A DNA stretch of 64,000 nt from Bacillota bacterium (GCA_023454175.1 JAEXRW010000009.1:1-64000); one strand, 5' to 3'. Positions 26,658-35,246 are shown, counted from the first letter of the stretch. Translations and numbers: made by a program. The notes: generated by a model from the sequence alone, not told the origin.

Positions 26658-27560
26658 CTATTTGATGCAGGTGATGGATACATAGCTGTGCGTCGGAGTG
26701 TAGGTCTGGGCTACGTTTGGCGTGAAGTCAAAGGTCAGCGTGCCCGAGCGGCCTTCGGCGATGGTCGTGTTGGATACGCTCAGCCAGTACTTCCCGTCGT
26801 CGAGCAGCTGGCCTTTATACAGGTTGTAAAGGATCGTGGGGCCGTAGTCCACGGAGACCTCGGCTTCAAATCCGGCGTCCGCCCGTATCGCCAGGTTGTA
26901 GGATATCTCGTAGGTATGCCCCGTTGCCAGGCGGATGCCGTTGCCCGTCTGGTCGATGAGCGAGTCGTCTGTGCTGGCGATATCGGCCGCCAGGGTCAGG
27001 CTGCCGCCCGAGGTGCCCGATATGGTATACCTCGCGTAGGCCAGCACCGTGCCCGGCGCGCCCGCCGTCCCGGTCGGCCCCCGCAGGGAATTCAGGTCGA
27101 CGAGATCATGCCAGGTGGCTTCACCGGAATAACGCCATTGGATGTGCGTCCCGTTGTTTTGCACCTGGATCTCCCTGCCCGGTGAACCCGCCGGTCCTGT
27201 AGCGCCTGTTGCTCCCGGTGAACCGACGGGTCCCGGTGAACCGATTGGCCCCCGTGAACCTGCAGGTCCGCGCGGTCCTGGATCCCCCGGTTCGCCCTCC
27301 CATCCCGTCGGGCCTGTTGGTCCGGGAGAGCCGGCCGGCCCTGTTGGCCCTGCTTCGCCTTTCAGTTCGGAAAGTGCGATCAGGTTCTGCCATGCGTCGT
27401 CAGGGTTTGAGCGCCACTGGATGTATCCGTTATCCACCCGCAGCTGGGGTTGGGTCTGGTTCTGTCCGTTTGAAGGCATGGTGGGTGTGCATCCTGCCAG
27501 TACGATGAGGAGGATGGCTGTTGTCACTATTCCGAATGCTTTGATGATTCCGTGTTTCAT
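26658..27560 (-). CDS. Collagen-like (Gly-X-Y) lipoprotein, copy 1
   Basis: 300 residues from ATG 27560 (AAGGGGTG upstream). Lipobox VLAGC. Residues 40-65 hold an IQWRSNPDDAWQNL motif. They are followed by about 23 G-X-Y triplets rich in GPTGPAG and GSPGPVG, a second IQWRYSGEATWHDL motif, a short G-X-Y segment, and a C-terminal beta-rich domain of about 125 residues similar to BclA/C1q-like trimerisation heads. Bacterial proteins of this type form triple-helical stalks on the cell or spore surface. Convergent with the helicase gene. Its paralogue lies just upstream, and the spacer between them contains a helicase gene fragment. Confidence 0.85.
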   Translation of the reverse strand: MKHGIIKAFGIVTTAILLIVLAGCTPTMPSNGQNQTQPQLRVDNGYIQWRSNPDDAWQNLIALSELKGEAGPTGPAGSPGPTGPTGWEGEPGDPGPRGPAGSRGPIGSPGPVGSPGATGATGPAGSPGREIQVQNNGTHIQWRYSGEATWHDLVDLNSLRGPTGTAGAPGTVLAYARYTISGTSGGSLTLAADIASTDDSLIDQTGNGIRLATGHTYEISYNLAIRADAGFEAEVSVDYGPTILYNLYKGQLLDDGKYWLSVSNTTIAEGRSGTLTFDFTPNVAQTYTPTHSYVSITCIK

Positions 27561-27854
27561 GTCGTTCACCCCTTTGAACAATATGCGGGTTATGTGCCAC
27601 TCTTGTCATATTGCAGCGTTTGCTGGTATTTATACCACGCGCTTCACAGGTTGTAACCCGCAGGTACGAATTTATCGCGAGCGGGCATTTGTGGTATATG
27701 CAAAAAAAGGGTGGACATACAAACATGAACGAGAAGCGTCCAGGCAATCGGGGTATTGGTGTGTTCATTGGCGTTGTTGCCGGGTTACGCGGGCCCTTCC
27801 TCATAGGAGGGCCGCCAGGTCCGGAGAGTCGCATGACTTCGGGGTTTACCTTAC

Positions 27855-27906
27855 CGCATGCATGAGGACGAAGGCCGCCAGCAGCGCAGTTACAAAAGGA
27901 GAAAAA
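27855..27906 (+). pseudogene. Relic of the DEAD-box helicase 3' end
   Basis: About 52 bases encode RMHEDEGRQQRSYKRRK, matching the last residues of the intact helicase (RMHEDEGRPARSYKRR), in the same orientation and the same position relative to a collagen-like gene. The matching stops abruptly upstream. Only the 3' tip of a second helicase copy survives. Confidence 0.85.
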
Positions 27907-27946
27907 TAGTAGAACAAGATAAGCATTCCGTAATAAACGAAAGGCA

Positions 27947-27974
27947 CTCTGGTGATCCAGGGTGCCTTTTTATA
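27947..27974 (+). terminator. Relic copy of the helicase terminator
   Basis: AAAGGCACTCTGG / CCAGGGTGCCTTTTT. Homologous in position and sequence to 26605-26632; it may still serve as terminator for the convergent collagen-like gene. Confidence 0.65.
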
Positions 27975-28012
27975 TCGGATTGCCGGGCAACCGCCCGAAA
28001 TGCTGTCCGGGA

Positions 28013-29098
28013 TCATTCGAGGCACATCACCGTCACCGTGCTTTTGTGAAAGCCGTATATGCTCGGTGAGCCGGTTTCACTTCGCGGGAAACTCAGGTTG
28101 CCGCCCGCGCCGCTCTGGAGTATAAATGCGGTTGACAGTGAGGCCACATAGAAGGATGTTCCATAGTACACCCCTTCTGCTGCCTGGACACGGTCTTGTA
28201 CGGAGGCGTAAGTTGGCGCGACTATGATTGTGAAAACATCGTTGGCGGCCAACATGATGTTGTCAGAGATCAGGTACGTGTGCCCGGGGGCAAGGTGGAT
28301 GTTGTGTGTATCCTGCAGCGATATGAGCGTTTCGTCCGTGCTGGGCACATCTTCTTCAAGGACCAGCATCGTGTCAATAGTGGTTACTTCGTACTGTGCA
28401 TAGGCCAGCACGGTCCCGTCCTCTCCCGGGATCCCCTGGGGACCACGCGTACCCTGGGGTCCCTGCGTACCCTGCGGCCCTTGCGTCCCTGCCGGCCCTT
28501 GTGTTCCCGCAGGCCCTTGTGTTCCCTGAGGACCTTGCGTACCCTGCGGTCCTTGTGTACCCGCAGGCCCTTGTGTTCCCTGAGGACCTTGCGTACCCTG
28601 CGGTCCGGTAATGGCTGTGAGCGCCACGAGGTTATGCCATGTGGATTCGCCCGAGTACCGCCACTGGATGTATGTCCCGTCGCTTTGCACCTGGATCTCC
28701 CTGCCCGGTGATCCCGTCGGCCCCGGTGCTCCCGTTGGTCCTGCCGGTCCCGTTGCGCCCGTGGATCCGGGTGAACCCGCAGGCCCTGCAGGTCCGGTCG
28801 CCCCCTTTGCGCCTTTGTCCCCGGTCTCCCCCTGCCAACCCGTGGGGCCCGTCTGTCCCGTCAGCCCCGTTGGTCCTGGCAGGCCGTTTTCGCCTTTCAA
28901 TTCCGAAAGCGCGACCAGGTTCTGCCACGCCCCGTCCGGCCCGCTCCGCCACTGGATATACCCGTTATCCACCCGCAGTTCGGATATGGCCACGCTTTGG
29001 CCGTTCGTGGGCACGTTATCCGGTGTGCACCCCGCCAGTGCCGCGATCAGCACCGCCGCGACCAGGATACCTAATGCTTTTATGAATTTACGTTTCAT
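28013..29098 (-). CDS. Collagen-like (Gly-X-Y) lipoprotein, copy 2
   Basis: 361 residues from ATG 29098 (AAGGGTGAG upstream). Same order as copy 1: lipobox ALAGC, IQWRSGPDGAWQNL, G-X-Y segment, IQWRYSGESTWHNL, a second and longer G-X-Y segment, and a C-terminal beta-rich head. The second G-X-Y segment (about 175-240) is an expanded, nearly perfect GTQGPQ/GTQGPA repeat absent from copy 1, then GEDGTVLAYAQYEV. The Gln-rich triplets are unusual; the heads of the two copies differ strongly, suggesting diversification of the exposed domain after duplication. Confidence 0.85.
   Translation of the reverse strand: MKRKFIKALGILVAAVLIAALAGCTPDNVPTNGQSVAISELRVDNGYIQWRSGPDGAWQNLVALSELKGENGLPGPTGLTGQTGPTGWQGETGDKGAKGATGPAGPAGSPGSTGATGPAGPTGAPGPTGSPGREIQVQSDGTYIQWRYSGESTWHNLVALTAITGPQGTQGPQGTQGPAGTQGPQGTQGPQGTQGPAGTQGPAGTQGPQGTQGPQGTRGPQGIPGEDGTVLAYAQYEVTTIDTMLVLEEDVPSTDETLISLQDTHNIHLAPGHTYLISDNIMLAANDVFTIIVAPTYASVQDRVQAAEGVYYGTSFYVASLSTAFILQSGAGGNLSFPRSETGSPSIYGFHKSTVTVMCLE
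28441..28610. repeat. Tandem 9/18/27-bp repeats encoding Gly-Thr-Gln-Gly-Pro units
   Basis: Nearly identical units of the GGTCCxCAGGGxACxCAA type on the minus strand. They lie inside the collagen-like copy 2 gene and are prone to slippage. Confidence 0.8.
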
Positions 29099-29283
29099 AT
29101 GACTCACCCTTTCATTGGACGCGGTAAGTGGGTGGAAGGTTGCATTCAAAGGTGAAGGGCATTGACTATCTGGTACATTATAGTACTGCATTCCTCATTA
29201 TACCACATATTCCAACGTTTGCAACAGGCCGGGAGGGGGCATGTCACACCTGCAAGAAAGGTAGGGATGTTAGCACATCAATA

Positions 29284-29310
29284 TAAAAAGAGCACTCAGT
29301 TGAGTGCTCT
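29284..29310 (-). terminator. Terminator of the quinone reductase gene
   Basis: Minus-strand AGAGCACTCA / TGAGTGCTCT followed by TTTTTATAT. Confidence 0.85.
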
Positions 29311-29335
29311 GGATATCGTCTGCCTGCGAATTAAC

Positions 29336-29929
29336 TTAGCCTTTGAAAACTCTCTCCACTATCTCCCGCGCTTCTGCCAGCCACCCCGCCCGTTCCGCTG
29401 CCGTACTCCCGGCTATCACGCGGAATACCTTCCGGTGAAAGGTCTTCACCCCGCAGAAATCGAATATGCAGTTCTTCCAGATGGTCTCCAGCGGATCCCC
29501 GAATACCGTGTTCTCTCGCTCCTCGGGCGTGTTGGCCGTGTTGAATACGATCGCTGCCTTTGCCCGGAGTAACCCTTTGGGCACGCCCGACCCGTCGTCG
29601 TCTTCATCAAATTGGTAAGCAACGCCGTTGCGCAGCACCCGGTCCACCCAGCCCTTCAATATCGCTGGCGGCATCCCCCACCAGTTGGGGTGGATGATCA
29701 CGATGCCGTCCGCTTCCTGGATCTCAGCGATATGCTGGGCCACCAGCGGGTCTGTGGTCGTGCCCGTTGCCAGCTCATTCCCTGTGATGGGTGCGTCAAA
29801 CCGTTCTTCATACAGGTCATGGAAGAAGACCGCATGCCCCGCCTCTTGTAAGCTTGTTGTAACGGTTTCGGCAATGGCATGGTTGAAGCTGTATTTATAC
29901 GGATGTGCCAGGATCACGGATATTATCAT
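29336..29929 (-). CDS. NAD(P)H:quinone oxidoreductase, flavodoxin-2 fold
   Basis: 197 residues. The N terminus ISVILAHPYKYSFNHAIAETV, then ADGIVIIHPNWWGMPPAILKGWVDRVLRNGVAY, is the FMN-binding signature of the MdaB/NQO1-like family, two-electron quinone reductases. A later NTANTPEERENTVFGDPLETIWKNCIFDFCGV segment matches the C-terminal part. Full length. GAGGG precedes the ATG; the gene is monocistronic with its own terminator. A role in detoxifying quinones or oxidants is inferred from family. Confidence 0.88.
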   Translation of the reverse strand: MIISVILAHPYKYSFNHAIAETVTTSLQEAGHAVFFHDLYEERFDAPITGNELATGTTTDPLVAQHIAEIQEADGIVIIHPNWWGMPPAILKGWVDRVLRNGVAYQFDEDDDGSGVPKGLLRAKAAIVFNTANTPEERENTVFGDPLETIWKNCIFDFCGVKTFHRKVFRVIAGSTAAERAGWLAEAREIVERVFKG

Positions 29930-30017
29930 TATTTCCCTCTACAATATAAGGATTTCTTTTTATACATCGGGGTTGAGTCATTACACCCCTGGGATGTAAT
30001 CCTCAATCGTCATATAT

Positions 30018-30118
30018 TAAGCCCCCGCAGGGATCTTGGCTCCCTCAGACGCGCGCGGCACGTTTATGAGTGGAGCTGCCGACGAAGGAGGCTGAAGGAG
30101 GGATTCCCTTATAGGGTA
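30018..30118. repeat. Dispersed repeat family C, copy 1
   Basis: GGCTCCCTCAGACGCGCGCGGC ... GAGTGGAGCTGCCGACGAAGG-AGGCTGAAGGAGGGATT. The GGAGCTG-n-GCTGAGGG layout recurs at 32783-32828. No gene is recognised in the 29930-30231 interval. Confidence 0.55.
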
Positions 30119-30201
30119 AACGACTCATGTTTGCAGGTCATGAGCGCTCCTCTCTCAACTAGCACTATTGATGTAGATACCCCGCTGAGCTCTTTGGCCG
30201 T

Positions 30202-30234
30202 GCCCGCAGGGTAATTTTCAATTCTCAATTCTTA
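30202..30234 (-). repeat. Stop-anchored heptad element 4 (family A)
   Basis: The TAA stop of the first GNAT gene is followed directly by GAATTGA, GAATTGA, AAATTAC and CCTGCGGG. Confidence 0.65.
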
Positions 30235-30735
30235 CAGTTCCGCCAGTTTGTCCAGCGCCTCGCCCTTCAGGTGATAGAGCGTCAGCATGTCCATCACGGT
30301 CGCCCCGATGCTGTCGTAAAACCGGATGGCGCGCGTATTGTCGTTCAATACCATCCACTCCAGCCGCCCGTATCCGCGCTCCTTCACCAGCCGGGAAAGG
30401 TACTTTATGATTTCCAGCCCCAGTCCTTTGCTCCTGTATTCGCCCTTGATATAGAAATCCTCCAGGTAGAGGTTTTGCAGCGCCAGCGAGCTGGAATAGG
30501 TGGGGTAGTACAGCGCCAGTCCCACAGGCTCCCCTTCGTATTCCGCTATCACAGCCTCCGCCGCGCCCCGGCGGATCATGGCGTCGCGTATCTGCTCTTC
30601 CGGCGCCGTGGGGTATCTCTCCACGCCGTCCGCCGTGGCCAGTCCCCGCAGCATCGCACGGATCGTTCCCGCGTCGTCTTCCCCAGCTTCCCGCAGTGTG
30701 AATCCCGCTATGGCTGTATTTATGGTTTTCGTCAT
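30232..30735 (-). CDS. GNAT acetyltransferase, SSAT-like paralogue 1
   Basis: 167 residues. LREAGEDDAGTIRAMLRGLA at the N terminus, YLEDFYIKGEYRSKGLGLEIIKYLSRL (acetyl-CoA-binding loop) and YGRLEWMVLNDNTRAIRFYDSIGA are the signatures of the spermidine/thialysine (diamine) N-acetyltransferase group. AAAGGGGT precedes the ATG. Two close paralogues follow on the same strand. The exact acceptor is unknown; small amines or amino acids are likely. Confidence 0.85.
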   Translation of the reverse strand: MTKTINTAIAGFTLREAGEDDAGTIRAMLRGLATADGVERYPTAPEEQIRDAMIRRGAAEAVIAEYEGEPVGLALYYPTYSSSLALQNLYLEDFYIKGEYRSKGLGLEIIKYLSRLVKERGYGRLEWMVLNDNTRAIRFYDSIGATVMDMLTLYHLKGEALDKLAEL

Positions 30736-30862
30736 GCCCTGTACCCCTTTGCTCTGATAAATGATGCGGGCTGCCCCCTGGATGGACGTTTCAGCGTCCG
30801 AAGGTTCCCGCTATTGGCAGTGGATTATGCCGAAGCTATCCCGTACTCAACTCTAAAACCCA

Positions 30863-30914
30863 TCCCCGCAGAGCCTTCCGCAATTCTCAATTCTCCATTT
30901 TCAATTCTCAATTA
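30863..30914 (-). repeat. Stop-anchored heptad element 5 (family A)
   Basis: The TAA stop of GNAT paralogue 2 starts TAATTGA, GAATTGA, AAATGGA, GAATTGA, GAATTGC, then GGAAGGCTCTGCGGGG. Confidence 0.75.
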
Positions 30915-31415
30915 TTCCCCCGCCAGTTTGTCCAGCGCCTCGCCCCTGATGCGGTACACCGTCAGGTAATCCGCCGCAGAGGCGCCGATGCTCTCGTAGA
31001 ATGCGATGCCCCGCGTGTTGTCGTTCAGCACCGCCCATTCCAGCCGCCCGCATCCGCGTTCCTTCACCAGCCGCGCCAGGTGTTTCATGACCGCCCGGCC
31101 AAATCCCCTGCTGCGGTATTCGTCCCGGATCACGAAGTCCTCCAGGTAGATGTTCGCCATCCCGGTGAATCCGGAGTAGCTCTGGAAATAGATCGCCAGC
31201 CCCGCCGGTTCCCCCTCGTATTCCGCGATGACGGCCTCCGCCGCGCCCTTTTCAAAGAGGGAATCCCTTAGCAGTTCCTCCGTGGCGCTCAGGTGGCTCT
31301 CCATCCCCTCCGATTCAGCCAGCCGCTGCAGCATCTCCCGTATTAGCTGTGTATCTTCCTCCCCAGCCTGCCGCAGCGTCAGTCCCGGTATGTCTGTTTC
31401 AAAGCGCTCCGTCAT
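30912..31415 (-). CDS. GNAT acetyltransferase, SSAT-like paralogue 2
   Basis: 167 residues, about two-thirds identical to paralogue 1: LTLRQAGEEDTQLIREMLQRLA, YLEDFVIRDEYRSRGFGRAVMKHLARL, CGRLEWAVLNDNTRGIAFYESIGA. The GxG in the acetyl-CoA loop is intact. Separated from paralogue 1 by 176 bases carrying a heptad element, so each gene has its own 3' element. Confidence 0.85.
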   Translation of the reverse strand: MTERFETDIPGLTLRQAGEEDTQLIREMLQRLAESEGMESHLSATEELLRDSLFEKGAAEAVIAEYEGEPAGLAIYFQSYSGFTGMANIYLEDFVIRDEYRSRGFGRAVMKHLARLVKERGCGRLEWAVLNDNTRGIAFYESIGASAADYLTVYRIRGEALDKLAGE

Positions 31416-31512
31416 TTCCTACACCCCCTGCAATCTCAAATGGCCCCGGAAAGGCTTCCCGCAGCTCTCCACTCTCAGCTTTCATTTCTACCCCGAAAAC
31501 ATGCTTTCCAAA

Positions 31513-31592
31513 GCCTTCCCCTTTTAGGGGAAGGTGCCGCGAATGCGATTCCAATTGGGCTAATTGGAATCACTATGGCGGCGGATGAGGTG
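31513..31592. repeat. Dispersed repeat family B, copy 2
   Basis: CCTTCCCCTTTTAGGGGAAGG hairpin followed by GGTGCCGCGAATGC and the core GATTCCAATT-GGGCT-AATTGGAATC (31547-31571), then ACTATGGCGGCGGATGAGG. Confidence 0.75.
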
Positions 31593-31684
31593 TCGTCCGA
31601 GCCCCTTAAAACATCCCCAAATAATCGCGCGTCTGCTGGTGCCTCCACCGGCATGTATGTCTCAACGAACAGGCATGTGATGGA

Positions 31685-32191
31685 TCAGAACGCTTCGCCC
31701 AGTTCTTTCAGCTTTTCCTTGTCCAGGCGATACATCGTCCACTCGTCCATCGGCCTTGCCCCCAGGGATTTGTAAAATGCGATGGACGGCGCGTTCCAGT
31801 CCAGCACGGTCCATTCCAGCCGCCCGCAGTTCCTGTCTCCCGCCAGTTTGGCCAGGTAGGAAAGCATGACCTTCCCGTACCCCTTCCCCCGGTGCTCCGG
31901 CTGTACGTAGATGTCCTCCAGGTAGATGCCCGGCCTCCCCACGAATGTGGAAAAGTTGTGGAAATACACCGCGTACCCCACGGGGACCCCGTTTTCCTCG
32001 CCGATGACTGCCTCCGTCACCTTCTTTTGGAAAAGCGCCTCCTTCAGCATCTCCTCCGTCGTCTCCACGATGTTTTCCAGCTTCTCATATACCGCCAGTT
32101 CCTTGAGCAGGCGTAATAGTATCCCGCAGTCCTCTTCCTCCACCTGTTTCAGTGTGAATCCCTTGATCTTCGTTTCGATCCGCCCTGCCAT
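31685..32191 (-). CDS. GNAT acetyltransferase, SSAT-like paralogue 3
   Basis: 168 residues: FTLKQVEEEDCGILLRLLKELA, YLEDIYVQPEHRGKGYGKVMLSYLAKLAGDRNCGRLEWTVLDWNAPSIAFYKSLGA. This copy matches the diamine/thialysine acetyltransferase consensus best (VLDWN, FYKSLGA). GGAGG lies 7 bases before the ATG. It is the likely ancestral copy of the three. Confidence 0.88.
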   Translation of the reverse strand: MAGRIETKIKGFTLKQVEEEDCGILLRLLKELAVYEKLENIVETTEEMLKEALFQKKVTEAVIGEENGVPVGYAVYFHNFSTFVGRPGIYLEDIYVQPEHRGKGYGKVMLSYLAKLAGDRNCGRLEWTVLDWNAPSIAFYKSLGARPMDEWTMYRLDKEKLKELGEAF

Positions 32192-32256
32192 TTAGTCCTC
32201 CCGTTATATATTGATTTCAAACTGTTATGATACTTGAGTGACATTTTACTTGAATT

Positions 32257-32640
32257 CTAAAGATATCGATACAGTAATATTTGATCTGGCTGCATTTTTA
32301 TAAAGGTACCTTGTGTATAGGGTATACCCTGTGTTTCAACGAGAAATATACTCTCACCCAGTCTCGCAGCAAGGCAGCCGTCATTTTCTAAACGTTCTAT
32401 CTGCGCGTTTATTAATACTTTATCCTTTTCGCACCGGATTTTTGGTTCTTTGAGATCGGATTCAACGATATCCGTACCCCAGCAAAGGATCTGGGGAATA
32501 TCCAGTTCAACGGAATAGCTCTTGCCGATCTCTGGCTTTACCCCCCTCCAGATACCCTTAGCAGTACCATACTTTGATGCAAACTCTATTTGAAACCTTT
32601 CTGCATCACACTGGGATAGTTTCATGATTTTTATCTGCAT
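32257..32640 (-). CDS. Hypothetical protein, 127 aa
   Basis: Soluble, beta-rich small protein with no recognised family. AAAGGAA precedes the ATG by 8 bases. Composition is more AT-rich than its neighbours. Segments such as GKSYSVELDIPQILCWGTDIVES suggest a small OB- or SH3-like barrel, sometimes found in immunity proteins, but this is a guess. It stands alone between acetyltransferase genes. Confidence 0.6.
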   Translation of the reverse strand: MQIKIMKLSQCDAERFQIEFASKYGTAKGIWRGVKPEIGKSYSVELDIPQILCWGTDIVESDLKEPKIRCEKDKVLINAQIERLENDGCLAARLGESIFLVETQGIPYTQGTFIKMQPDQILLYRYL

Positions 32641-32782
32641 GGCAATGTTCCTTTATATTGATTGCATATGTGCCTGTGCAGGCCTCCCTGTTAAGGGATC
32701 TGCAATTCGACCCGGTAAGGTCGTATGCTGAAGGGTTTTTGCCTGCCCTTATGATCTCTTTCACTGTATAGTTTCGCATGGC

Positions 32783-32828
32783 GCCCCTATTGGGGGAGCT
32801 GCCCGCTGGAAGCGGGCTGAGGGGTTTT
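32783..32828 (+). repeat. Dispersed repeat family C, copy 2, terminator-like
   Basis: GGCGCCCCTATTGGGGGAGCTG-CCCGCTGGAAGCGGG-CTGAGGGGTTTTTG. Internal hairpin CCCGC/GCGGG with a T-tract on the plus strand. Confidence 0.55.
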
Positions 32829-32850
32829 TGTTGACCCGCGGACTCTTTTC

Positions 32851-33375
32851 TTATTTCCGCCGGGCTTCCGCCCAGTCCATTTTCTCCAGCTTCATCTTGA
32901 TCTTGTCCCATTTTTCGTCCTTGAAGTCGAAGCTGTCCTGTTTGTATTCGACCTGCCGGAACCCCAGCGCCTCGTACGTTTTGATTGCCGTGGTATTGAA
33001 GGTAAATACGTTCAGCGCCAGCGTCCCGATCCCCAGTATTGTGAATGCGCGCTCCACCGCCAGCGCCGTCATCGCTTTCCCATATCCCTTCCCCCGGTGC
33101 TGCGGTGCGATGAGCACGCACATGATCACAGCCGTTTTGTTTTCACGGTCCAGCCGCCCGATACGGATATGCCCCACCGGCGAATTGCGGCCATCCAGCG
33201 CGGCATAGCCGAAATCACATCCCTGCTTCATGGATTCCAGGTACCCTTCCAGCTGCGCGTCGTCCAGCGGCCAGGTGAAAGTGCCCCCGCACCACTGCGC
33301 CATCAGCCTCTCGTCCGTGACCCATTCCTTCAGTGCCGTGAAGTATTTTCGTTCGAACCGTTCCAGCTTCAGCAT
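32851..33375 (-). CDS. GNAT acetyltransferase, RimJ/RimL type
   Basis: 174 residues from ATG 33375 (GGGGAG upstream). FERKYFTALKEWV ... IAPQHRGKGYGKAMTALAVERAFTILGIGTLALNVFTFNTTAIKTYEALGFRQVEYK shows the acetyl-CoA loop and the N...A...YExxGF pattern of the RimJ/RimL and antibiotic-acetyltransferase-like group. It is distinct from the three SSAT-like genes upstream. Substrate unknown. Confidence 0.85.
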   Translation of the reverse strand: MLKLERFERKYFTALKEWVTDERLMAQWCGGTFTWPLDDAQLEGYLESMKQGCDFGYAALDGRNSPVGHIRIGRLDRENKTAVIMCVLIAPQHRGKGYGKAMTALAVERAFTILGIGTLALNVFTFNTTAIKTYEALGFRQVEYKQDSFDFKDEKWDKIKMKLEKMDWAEARRK

Positions 33376-33600
33376 GGCTGCTGCTCCCCGCCCATGATGA
33401 TAAGGATGGTGTGCCATATATGGGTTAGTTTATATCATAACCGCTGCCACTGCCGTTGTACATATCCATTTGTTTGATGGTCCCTGTGATCCCTGCGGCA
33501 AACTGTTGTAATCGGCATCCAGTTCGCCTATTGTATGGAAACCCTGTTTCGATTATTGTGAATGTATATGGATTTGTATTGGGAAAGACGGGTGTGTGGA

Positions 33601-35082
33601 ATGAAGACTTTTTTGAAGATCATGCTGCTGTTTTGCGCCATGGCGCTGCCGCTTTCGGGCTGTTCACAGGCCGGGCCGCCCGAAAAGCCGGCTCCCTCCG
33701 TTCCAACGGTGGACCCCCTGCCGGGGTCGCCCGCCGGGAAGGCTGTGGACGTGTCCTGGCGCTGCACCACCGAAAGCGCTCCGTGGAAGGATATGGGCAC
33801 GGTGGCGCTGCTTCCCGGTTCCTCCAAAGGCTTCGCCATCGATGCTTCCTCCCTTGGCCAGGTGGTTGAGGGTTTCGGCGGCGCGTTCAACGAAAAGGGC
33901 TGGGAGGCACTCTCCCTCCTTTCGCCTTCCGACCGGGATACGGTGGTAAAGGACATGTTTGATCCCGTGGAGGGCGCGAAATTCAATATCTGCCGCGTGC
34001 CCATCGGCGCCAGCGATTATGCCGTTTCCCGCTATACGCTGGACGAAACGAAAAACGACTATGAAATGAAACATTTCTCCATCGAACGGGATAAACAGTA
34101 CCTGCTCCCCTATATCAGGGCAGCCATGCAATATCAGCCCGGCCTGAAGGTGTGGGGGTCCGATTGGACGCCTCCCCCCTGGATGAAAACCAACGGCGCG
34201 TATGATGGCGGGTACATGAAGGACGATCCGGCGGTCTACCGGGCCTATGCGCTCTACCTCGCCCGTTTCGTCGAAGCCTACCGGGCCGAAGGCATCGACC
34301 TTTTTGCGGTGGCCGTGCAGAACGAGCCCGAGATCGAGACCCATTACCCCAGCTGTCTCTGGACGCCCGCCCAGTTTAAAACGTTTGTGAAAGACTACAT
34401 GGGTCCGCTCTTTGCGCAGCGGAATGTAAAAGCCGATATCATGTTCGGCACCATCCAGGGCAGGGATTTCAGCCTGTATCCGGTTCTGCTGGATGATCCC
34501 GGTTTAAAGAAGTACGTTTCCATCATCGGTTTCCAGTGGGACGGTCTGGCTTCCGTATCCATGGCGCATATCAAATACCCGGGCATGCGCATTTACCAGA
34601 CCGAGACGGAGTGCGGGAATTGCCACTGGAAGCCGGGGTTTGACCCCGATAAGCCCCAGAATGACTGGGCGTACGGCGTGTATACCTGGGATAAAATCAA
34701 ATCCTTTTTCGACGGGGGTGTGAGCGCCTACATGCTCTGGAACATGGTCCTGGATGAGGAGGGCAAGAGCATCGACGCGCAGTTGCCCTGGCCGCAGAAT
34801 GCCGCCATCGTCGTCAACAAGCATACAAAAAAAGTGACATACACGCCCATGTTCTATGCGTTCAAACATTTTACGTATTACGTTTCGCCCGGCGCGCGCT
34901 ATGTGGAGATGGGGGACCGCGAGGATGTCGTCGCCTTTTCGAATCCCGACGGCAGCCTCGTTATCGAGCTGCAGAACCAGACGGACAAACCCAGGGATCT
35001 GAGTATCGATGTCGCGGGCGGCACGCTCTCACTCACCCTTCCGGCGAATTCCTGGAACACCCTCGTTGTTCCGAAGGATTGA
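33601..35082 (+). CDS. Glycoside hydrolase family 30 lipoprotein
   Basis: 493 residues from ATG 33601. Signal peptide with lipobox PLSGC, then a Pro-rich linker. The (beta/alpha)8 barrel begins with GFGGAFNEKGWEAL. The acid/base is E242 in AVQNEPE and the nucleophile is about E337 in QTETECGN; SDWTPPPWMKTN is a typical substrate-cleft motif. The last 80 residues form the GH30 side beta-domain (VVAFSNPDGSLVIELQNQTD). Family members cleave beta-1,6-glucans, glucosylceramides or xylans; which one is not decidable here. Lipid-anchored, extracellular. No transporter genes are adjacent. Confidence 0.92.
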   Translation: MKTFLKIMLLFCAMALPLSGCSQAGPPEKPAPSVPTVDPLPGSPAGKAVDVSWRCTTESAPWKDMGTVALLPGSSKGFAIDASSLGQVVEGFGGAFNEKGWEALSLLSPSDRDTVVKDMFDPVEGAKFNICRVPIGASDYAVSRYTLDETKNDYEMKHFSIERDKQYLLPYIRAAMQYQPGLKVWGSDWTPPPWMKTNGAYDGGYMKDDPAVYRAYALYLARFVEAYRAEGIDLFAVAVQNEPEIETHYPSCLWTPAQFKTFVKDYMGPLFAQRNVKADIMFGTIQGRDFSLYPVLLDDPGLKKYVSIIGFQWDGLASVSMAHIKYPGMRIYQTETECGNCHWKPGFDPDKPQNDWAYGVYTWDKIKSFFDGGVSAYMLWNMVLDEEGKSIDAQLPWPQNAAIVVNKHTKKVTYTPMFYAFKHFTYYVSPGARYVEMGDREDVVAFSNPDGSLVIELQNQTDKPRDLSIDVAGGTLSLTLPANSWNTLVVPKD

Positions 35083-35117
35083 AGTTTACATGCAGGAAAC
35101 GTAAAAGCGCAACAGCG

Positions 35118-35147
35118 CATAAGCCGGCTTTTTGGAGCCGGCTTATG
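35118..35147 (+). terminator. Terminator of the GH30 gene
   Basis: CATAAGCCGGCT-TTTTGG-AGCCGGCTTATG, 12-bp stem, followed by CTTTC. Confidence 0.8.
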
Positions 35148-35246
35148 CTTTCCTGTGAGCAGGCTCGTATGCAGAATTTCCATTTTTTCTCTCGCAACGC
35201 GCCCTCCATCATGGGCAGAATAAAGTAAAGTGGAGGTGCTGTTGCG

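Larger units (their letters stand above)
27561..28012. other. Spacer left by a tandem duplication
   Basis: No intact gene. It contains the helicase 3' relic (27855-27906) and a copy of its terminator. The remainder, including a CCCTTCCTCATAGGAGGG palindrome near 27800, has no recognised function. Confidence 0.5.

Noticed and set aside
28441..28610. Regular DNA repeats resembling a CRISPR array
   Set aside because: Units are 9-27 bp without unique spacers and encode Gly-X-Y triplets in frame.
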